Shown here in pieces: positions 58,581 through 64,000 of a stretch of 64,000 nucleotides of DNA. The translations under genes were made by a program, and so were the position numbers. Within the stretch, counting starts at the first letter, position 1; each line of letters starts with the position of its first letter. This DNA is from Voacanga thouarsii (taxonomy: Eukaryota > Streptophyta > Magnoliopsida > Gentianales > Apocynaceae): NCBI GenBank assembly GCA_026120185.1, contig JANUWF010000008.1:7316001-7380000 (forward strand), given 5' to 3'. The notes beneath the pieces were generated by a model. The model saw only the letters and a program-made list of their open reading frames with translations. It had not been told where the DNA came from and did not search any database.

Positions 58581-59039
58581 ATGGACTTCTACACGCCTAG
58601 AGAGGGTTGAAAACCTAGGGAAGGATGGAACAAGGATAAGGAAAAAGCCATAGGGAGGCCACATAGGAATAGGGATATAAAATGTTTTAAGTGTCTTGGA
58701 TATGGACATACTTCCCATGAGTGTCCAAGTAAGAGAACGATGTATACTATCCCCTATAGTGAGGTCTCAACCGACGAGGAAGAAGAGGGCGAAAGGTACC
58801 AAGGAGACCAAGAGGGAAGAAGGGATGAGGAGAGTGATGAAGGGGAAGTTGTTGGTAAAAAATACTCATTGGTGGGAGTCACAAGAAGGTCATTGAATTC
58901 ACAAGCCATTGAGGATCAAGATCACCAACAAAGAAAGGATATTTTTTATACTAGATGTCTAATCAACAAGGCCCTTTGTAGTGTCATTGTGGATAGTGAT
59001 AGTTGTACTAACGTGATTACCAAAGAACATCTCAAATAG
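58581..59039 (+). pseudogene. G2 zinc knuckle and protease start
   Basis: In the same frame as gag, a CCHC knuckle is intact at 58683-58724 (CFKC...GH...C). An acidic linker (STDEEEEGERYQGDQEGRRD) follows, then FYTRCLINKALCSVIVDSDS, the gypsy protease start, whose DSG triad reads DSD (G-to-A change). The frame ends at TAG 59037-59039, close to the junction with the copia fragment. Confidence 0.85.
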
Positions 59040-59577
59040 GTAGAATCAACCAATTTTATCGGAACTCTGTTTAGTATATAAACATAAGTCTCTAGTGTAT
59101 GCCCCCAAAATGATTTTGGTAGGTCTGCAGAAGCTATCATGGTCCGTACCATATCTAGAAGGGTTCGATTCCTTCTCTTAGATATACCGTTATGTTGAGG
59201 TGTATGTAATGGAGTCCATTGAGATAATATCCCATTATCTCTAAGATAACTCAGAAACTCTTGGCTCAAGTATTCTCCTCCTTGATCAGATCTTAAAGTC
59301 TTAATACTTTTGTTAAGTTATTTTTCTATTTCATTCTTGAAGTCTTTGAACTTATCAAAGGCCTCAGATTTGTATTTCATTAAATACAAATACCCGTATC
59401 GTAAGAAATCATCGATAAAGGTTATGAAATAGTTATAATCTCCTTTTACTTGTATTGACATTGGGCCCCCATACATCAGAATGTATGAGTTCTAATAACT
59501 CCTAGACCTGTTCTCATTTTTCTAAAAAAGGAGTTTTAGCCATTTTACCTAGTAAACAAGACTCGCATGTGCCATAT
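59040..59577 (-). pseudogene. Reversed copia integrase fragment (Copia-3)
   Basis: On the minus strand, a remnant of the pre-integrase zinc domain (SHMAHASLVY with CLLGK in a second frame) is followed by ELIHSDVWGP, DYNYFITFIDDFLRYGYLYL, SIKTLRSDQGGEYLSQEFLS and LSQWTPLHTPQHNGISKRRN, ending LETYVYILNRVP. The catalytic Glu of the usual NG.SERRNR motif reads Lys (59177-59179 on the + strand). It is a fragment with no LTR, lying between G2 protease and G1 integrase. Confidence 0.9.
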
Positions 59578-59671
59578 GAGATGCCATTACAAAATTTTCA
59601 AGCTTGAGAAGTTTTTTATTGTTGGGGGGATGATTTCATGGGTCCTTTTTCTAGTTCTTTGGGCAACAAAT
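59578..59671 (+). pseudogene. G1 integrase, N-terminal piece before X5
   Basis: The + strand reads MPLQNFQA(stop)EVFYCW then GDDFMGPFSSSLGNK, the segment that precedes the integrase core in Tat/Athila elements. It runs into X5 at 59672 and continues at 62970 with the core (YILV). This shows that X5/X6 is inserted inside the G1 integrase gene. Confidence 0.8.
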
Positions 59672-61009
59672 TGTTGTGTATCTTACACATATCATATATG
59701 GTGCAGCGGAAATATAAGAATGAGATACTATCCCAGGACTTGCATATGTGTGGAAAACAAGACATAAAAAGAACAAATGTAACAGCTTCACCTTTCTTTG
59801 AGCGTCTAAAAAATAAAAATTTTCCTTCTTCAAGTCGAGGCGCAATCCAGCAATCCTCTTGATCAAACACTGCAAGAGTTGAATGTCCAACCACTATAAT
59901 CAAAGTTTGTGATTACCTCTAATAGAAATCCACACAGAGGATCACACTCAAACATTAAGATGTTTATGTGCTAGCATAAACCAAAGTGGTGGCTAGGGTT
60001 AGAGTATCTCGTTTCCTTTTGCTGAAAAAAATGAGAGAGAGAAAAGAATGTTTTGAATTGTTGTTTTGGCATCAATCCTACTCAACTAGGGTTTCGTGTA
60101 TATCATCATATAACACGAAAAACCCCTACCATAAACAGAGAATTCTAAAACAATTAGAATTCCTTAATTATAATTGGAAACATCAAGTTCTCACAATTAT
60201 AATTTGAACAATAAATTATAATTAATTATAATTTGTCCACAACTTCTCTTTCTCGTAATTAACCCCACTATGTTATCAAATAACATCTTGAGCATATAAT
60301 CCTTTATTGTGTGTGACCTATTAGGTTTCCTAGTTAATTGGTAGCGAACATGAATTAATCCAAATGTCTTTGAGATTAATAATCTATAATTAATTACAAT
60401 CATTCTTATTAATTCTAATTAGGATTGGTTTATCAATTTATCAATTGATAAACCCATATTCTTAGATCATGAGTGGTATCTAGCAACACATCATGATCAC
60501 CCAAGAGTCCAGGAAGTCAAGTAGCTTGACATAAACCCTTCAATAACAAACTACAGTGCAATTAACTCATTTCACCATACAATATCTAATTCGGTCTGGA
60601 GTACAGAATTAGTGCTAACTCCCTCCAGAATATATATTAATTCTGGTCCGAATATAATAGTACTTGTACTAAGAACCCACTACTCTAGATGTATATCAAT
60701 TGGAACTATTGCCAATAAACAGTCGCCTTGGCCAAGGACTTCTTGAGTAGTAATTCGTATAAGCGACCATGAGATATTTGCCCCTACTATTAGGAGTGGT
60801 GAATCATTTATTGACCATCTCAACTACTTTTGTTTACCTCACAATATACCCATTATCCGTCCCATAGGGAACCCCTGATCTGGCTCCAGAGATTGGAATC
60901 AAAGCACAATGCTCAGCAAACAAAGTACCTTAGAGATCTCAAGTCTAAGAATACTTGCATGTTTGTTATATTAAGATTGTATCACTGGTACTGAATAGTT
61001 ATCCATATG
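59672..61009 (+). mobile_element. Element X5, 5' part only (1,338 bp)
   Basis: It starts TGTTGTGTATCT and aligns with the first three quarters of X1. It stops at CCATATG where X6 begins. Its missing 3' part appears to have been replaced by recombination with X6. Confidence 0.85.
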
Positions 61010-61361
61010 TGTTGGGTATCTCTCACGCATGTCATATATGGCGCAGCAGAAAAATAAAACAAGATACCAACCCAGGATCCGCATATGTGTGGAAAAAAGA
61101 CATAAAAGAGATCAAAGGTAATAGCTTTTTACCTTTCTTTGATCATTTGAAGAACAAAATTTTATTCTTTAAGTCGAGGCGCGATCCAGTAATCCTCTTG
61201 ATCAAACACCATGAGAGTTGAACGTCCAACCACTATAATCACAGTGTGTGATTATCTATAACAAAAATCTACACGGAGGATCACACTCAAGTACCAAGAT
61301 GTTTATGTGTTAGAATGAACAAGATGGCAGCTAGGGTTTTTCTTGGTTGCTCAAGAACCAC

Positions 61362-61460
61362 GAGAGAGAGAGAGAGAAGAAGAAGAAGAAGAAGAAGAAG
61401 AAGAAGAAGAAGAAGAAGAAGAAGAAGAAGAAGAAGAAGAAGAAGAAGAAGAAGAAGAAG
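61362..61460 (+). repeat. (GA)n(AGA)n microsatellite in X6
   Basis: About seven GA units are followed by about 28 AGA units. Other X copies have a short GAGAGAGA(GAA) seed here. Poly-Arg, poly-Lys and poly-Phe open frames across it are artefacts of the repeat. Confidence 0.95.
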
Positions 61461-62356
61461 GTTTTGGAAGCTATTTCGTGTGTCTCACCCCTTAAGAATT
61501 TTGTGTATATCCTATATGTCACGAAAATATTACCAAAAAAACTGAGAATTCTAAAACAATTAGAATTCCCTAATCGTAATTGGAAATATCAAGTTCTCAC
61601 AATTACAATTTGGCCAATAAACTATAACTAATTATAATTTGGTCATAACAACTTCTCTTTCTCGCAATTAATCCCACTATGTTATCAAATAACATCTTGA
61701 GTCTATAATCCTCTATTGTGTGTGACCTTTTAGGTTTCCCATTCAATTGGTAGCGAACATAACTTAATCCAAACGTCTTTGAGATTAATGATCCATAATT
61801 AATTAGAATTAATCATATTGATTCTAATCAGGATTGGTTTATTAATTCATCAATTAATAAACCTATATTCCCTGATCATGAGCAGTATCTAGCAACACAT
61901 CATGACCACCCAAGAGTCTAGGAAGTTAAGTAGCTTGACATGAACCCTTCAATAACAAACTACAATGTAATTAACTCATTTCACCATCCAATATCTCATT
62001 CGGTTTGGAATACGAAATTAGTGCCAACTCCTTCCAGAATATATATTAATTCTGGCCCAAATATAATAGTACTTGTACCAGGAACCCACTACTTTAGATG
62101 TGTATGAATTGAAACTTTTTCGAATACACAGTAACCTTGGCCAAGGACTTCTCGAGTAGTAATTCCTACAAGTGGCCATGAGATATTCACCTCTACTATT
62201 AGGAGTGGTGAATTCTTTATTGATCCTCTCAACTACTTTCGTTTACCTCACAATGTATCCAATATTCATCCCATAGGTAGCACTTGATCTGACTCCAGAG
62301 ATTGGAATCAAAGTATAAAGCTCAGCAAACAAAGTACTTTGGCGATCTCAAGTCTA

Positions 62357-62658
62357 AGGATACTTGCACGTTTGCTATATTGAGATTATATCACTGGCAC
62401 TAAATAATTATCCATGTGATTATCTCATAGCTAGGTCACCCAATGAACTTGTTTCATTAACAAATATCCACGTGTTAACTTTGAGTATCTCAATATTCAC
62501 GGATATAAGGATACTTGCACGTTTTCTATATTGAGATTATATCACTGGCACTAAATAGTTATCCATGTGATTATCTCATAGCTAGCTCATCCAATGAACT
62601 TGTTCCATTAACAAGCATTCATGTGTTAACTTTGAGTATCTCAATATTCACAGATATA
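62357..62658 (+). repeat. 151 bp tandem duplication in X6
   Basis: Units 62357-62507 and 62508-62658 both start AGGATACTTGCACGTTT and end near ATTCACRGATATA. Other X copies have one unit. The units differ at about ten bases. Confidence 0.9.
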
Positions 62659-62969
62659 AGAACCATCACCTGATCAAATCAGAAAGTTTAATACATGCTA
62701 GTCTTAATGCATTAATGATGTCCTGTCTCATTAATACTACGACTAGGGACTATTTAAGTACTAATACTATACTGTGTAGTAGGAATCTCATATCATGATC
62801 TCTATCATGAATTCTTTAACACAGTGTCTTACTAGGGACTTTATCTAATAATTATATTACATAAAAGTAAACAAAAAAAACTGTAAGATAAATAATGCCT
62901 TTTATTAAAATAAAATGTGTCGTATACTATGTACAAGTTATTGCCTCTAGGGCATAACATTAATATAAG

Positions 62970-63808
62970 TATATCTTAGTGGTGGTCTAGTATGTATCCA
63001 AGTGGGTTGAGGTGCAAGCGTTGCCTGCTAATGATGCACGAATTGTTGTAAAATTTTTTAAAAAACTTTTCACCCGATTTGGAGTACCTAAAGTGCTCAT
63101 TAGTGATAGGGGAACCCATTTTTGTAATACCCAACTAGATAAAATTCTCAAACATTTTGGGGTTACTTATAAGGTTGCTACTCCCTATCATCCACAAACT
63201 AGTGGCCTAGTTGAGGTGGTCAATAGAGAATTAAAAAGAATCTTGGAAAAAATGGTCAATCATACACGAAAGGATTGGAGTTTGAAGCTCGATTATACTC
63301 TTTAGGCTTATAGAACTGCTTTTAAAACTCCTATTGGTACAACCCCCTATCAATTAGTGTATGGGAAACTATGTCGTCTACTGGGAGAAGTTGAACATAA
63401 GGCTCATTGGGCAATAAAGCTTGTCAACTTTGACCTTCATCTTATAGGAAAAGAAAGAATACTTCAAGTGAATAAGTTGGATTAATAGCGCAATGATACC
63501 TGCCATAATTCACGCATTTATAAGGATAGGATGAAATAGTGGCATGATAGACATAATCATTCTTGTAAAGAGTTCAAAGAAGGAGACAAGGTGTTATAAT
63601 TTAACTTTAGGCTTAGACTCTTTTCGGAAAAATTGCCGTCTAGATGGTCGGGACCATATGAGATACATCGGGTTTTCTTGTTTGGCGTTATTGAGGTGTC
63701 ACACCCCACCAAGGGACTATTTAAGGTTAATGGGAATCGCGTGAAACCTTATGTAAGTGACGAACTTAGCCCTCTAGAACATCTTGATGTTACCCTTTTT
63801 TATTAGTG
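62970..63808 (+). pseudogene. G1 integrase, main piece
   Basis: The reading is YILVVV(stop)YVSKWVEVQALP, NDARIVVKFFKKLFTRFGVP, LISDRGTHFCNTQLDKILKH (second catalytic Asp), YHPQTSGLVEVVNRELKRIL (catalytic Glu), WAIKLVNFDLHLIGKERILQ and a chromosomal-side C-terminus (EFKEGDKVL, LPSRWSGPYEIHRVFLFGVI, KGLFKVNGNRVKPY). The first catalytic Asp is replaced by TAG (62988-62990). Further stops are at 63303 and 63484, and there are several more. The C-terminal wording is typical of Tat/Athila. It ends with TAG at 63806-63808. Confidence 0.9.
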
Positions 63809-64000
63809 ATTTTTGTTGCGTCGTTTCCTTTTTTTTTTCATTTTGTTTATTTTATGTTTATTTCCTTTTTCTAGATTTATGTTTTCTTTCTTTTGTTTCT
63901 TTTCTTAGAGTAGGTACTCTTGTACCGACCCTTCCTTGAGATGGATTCAACCTAATGGTACAACAATATAATGGAAGTAGTTTCTTCACTTTATTCTTCT
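63809..64000 (+). other. G1 sequence 3' of integrase, T-rich
   Basis: A T-rich stretch follows the integrase stop and runs off the window. Neither the polypurine tract nor the 3' LTR of G1 is reached. Confidence 0.5.

Larger units (their letters stand above)
53627..59039 (+). mobile_element. G2, second Ty3/gypsy element, truncated, nested in G1
   Basis: G1 RT reading stops at 53626 and a likely LTR start (TGATGAGACTCC) follows. The LTR holds a GC-rich block, a TATA box (54008-54015) and ends before a TGGTATCAGAG primer site. Gag, a CCHC knuckle and the start of protease follow in one frame. Element W is inserted in the leader. The element stops near 59039 against a reversed copia fragment, so RT, integrase and the 3' LTR are missing. 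Confidence 0.75.
61010..62969 (+). mobile_element. Element X6, inserted in X5; probable X6/X5 chimera (1,960 bp)
   Basis: It starts TGTTGGGTATCTCTC and ends GGCATAACATTAATA, aligning with X1 plus a 151 bp internal tandem duplication (62357-62658) and an AAG/GA expansion. No ATATG TSD or X5 remainder follows its end; instead TAAGT and then G1 integrase follow. This fits homologous recombination between X6 and the distal part of X5. TAAGT (62970-62974) would then be the degraded partner of CAAAT (59667-59671). Confidence 0.8.
41880..64000 (+). mobile_element. G1, Tat/Athila-like Ty3/gypsy retrotransposon (runs off window)
   Basis: The pieces in order are a 5' LTR (about 41880-41957, 46291-46598, 48335-48673), protease (51664-52074), RT (52620-53626) and integrase (59578-59671, 62970-63800). 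The protease-RT-integrase order and the motifs identify Ty3/gypsy, and the protease and integrase wording (LGASINLLP, YVSKWVE) is typical of the Tat/Athila branch. Between the pieces sit B, X2, X3 with X4, G2 with W, a copia fragment, and X5/X6. The primer site, gag and RNase H domain are missing, probably deleted. The exact 5' limit is uncertain. Confidence 0.8.

Noticed and set aside
61315..61631. Open frames with long Arg, Lys or Phe runs
   Set aside because: They are the six-frame readings of the AGA microsatellite in X6, not proteins.
1..64000. CRISPR arrays, rRNA genes, bacterial operons or phage-like systems
   Set aside because: No regularly spaced identical repeats with unique spacers, no rRNA-like sequence and no bacterial gene organisation were seen; all coding remnants are plant transposable-element or plant-gene like.

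Overview
This window is from a large, repeat-dense plant nuclear genome, most likely a eudicot. It is AT-rich and I see no intact host gene. Almost everything I can recognise is transposable-element sequence: Ty1/copia and Ty3/gypsy retrotransposons, L1-type and RTE-type LINEs, a CACTA (En/Spm) DNA transposon, and many elements bounded like solo LTRs. No rRNA, canonical tRNA, CRISPR array or prokaryotic operon was seen. Element limits were set by TG...CA or CACTA termini plus matching target-site duplications (TSDs), and protein calls come from visible domain motifs.

Layout. 1-3585: AT-rich sequence with one copy of a ~580 bp repeat (R, 2030-2620). 3591-9180: a copia element (Copia-1) with two 357 bp LTRs differing at one base and TSD GTTAT, inserted into a second copy of R; its genes are broken. 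10416-13128 and 35060-35790: two halves of one minus-strand L1-type LINE, split by a 21,925 bp CACTA element (13132-35056; 31 bp perfect terminal inverted repeats, TSD ACC). The CACTA carries a decayed TNP2-type transposase (19919-27577), a decayed multi-exon Transposase_24-type gene (27862-29682) and an antisense fragment resembling a RopGEF PRONE domain (19000-19349). It was itself hit by a 1.5 kb solo-LTR-like element (Y), an RTE LINE with an 18 bp TSD, and two large solo-LTR-like elements (Z, 3.9 kb; A, 4.6 kb).

35791-41889: a second copia element (Copia-2: LTR, tRNA-iMet-type primer site, gag, protease, integrase and RT), hit by element X1 and cut off in RNase H by a Tat/Athila-like gypsy element (G1). 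G1 runs from about 41880 past the end of the window and contains element B (an inverted relative of A), five more members of the 1.73 kb X family (X2 to X6, one nested in another), and a second gypsy element (G2) with its own solo-LTR-like insert (W) and a copia integrase fragment. The deepest chain I can support is LINE > Copia-2 > G1 > X3 > X4.

The genes do not work together as a pathway; the window records serial insertion, solo-LTR formation, deletion and C-to-T decay. Most notable are the captured PRONE fragment, a 71 bp-arm perfect palindrome in X3, the conflict between near-identical LTRs and broken genes in Copia-1, and tRNA-like boxes shared by elements A and B.
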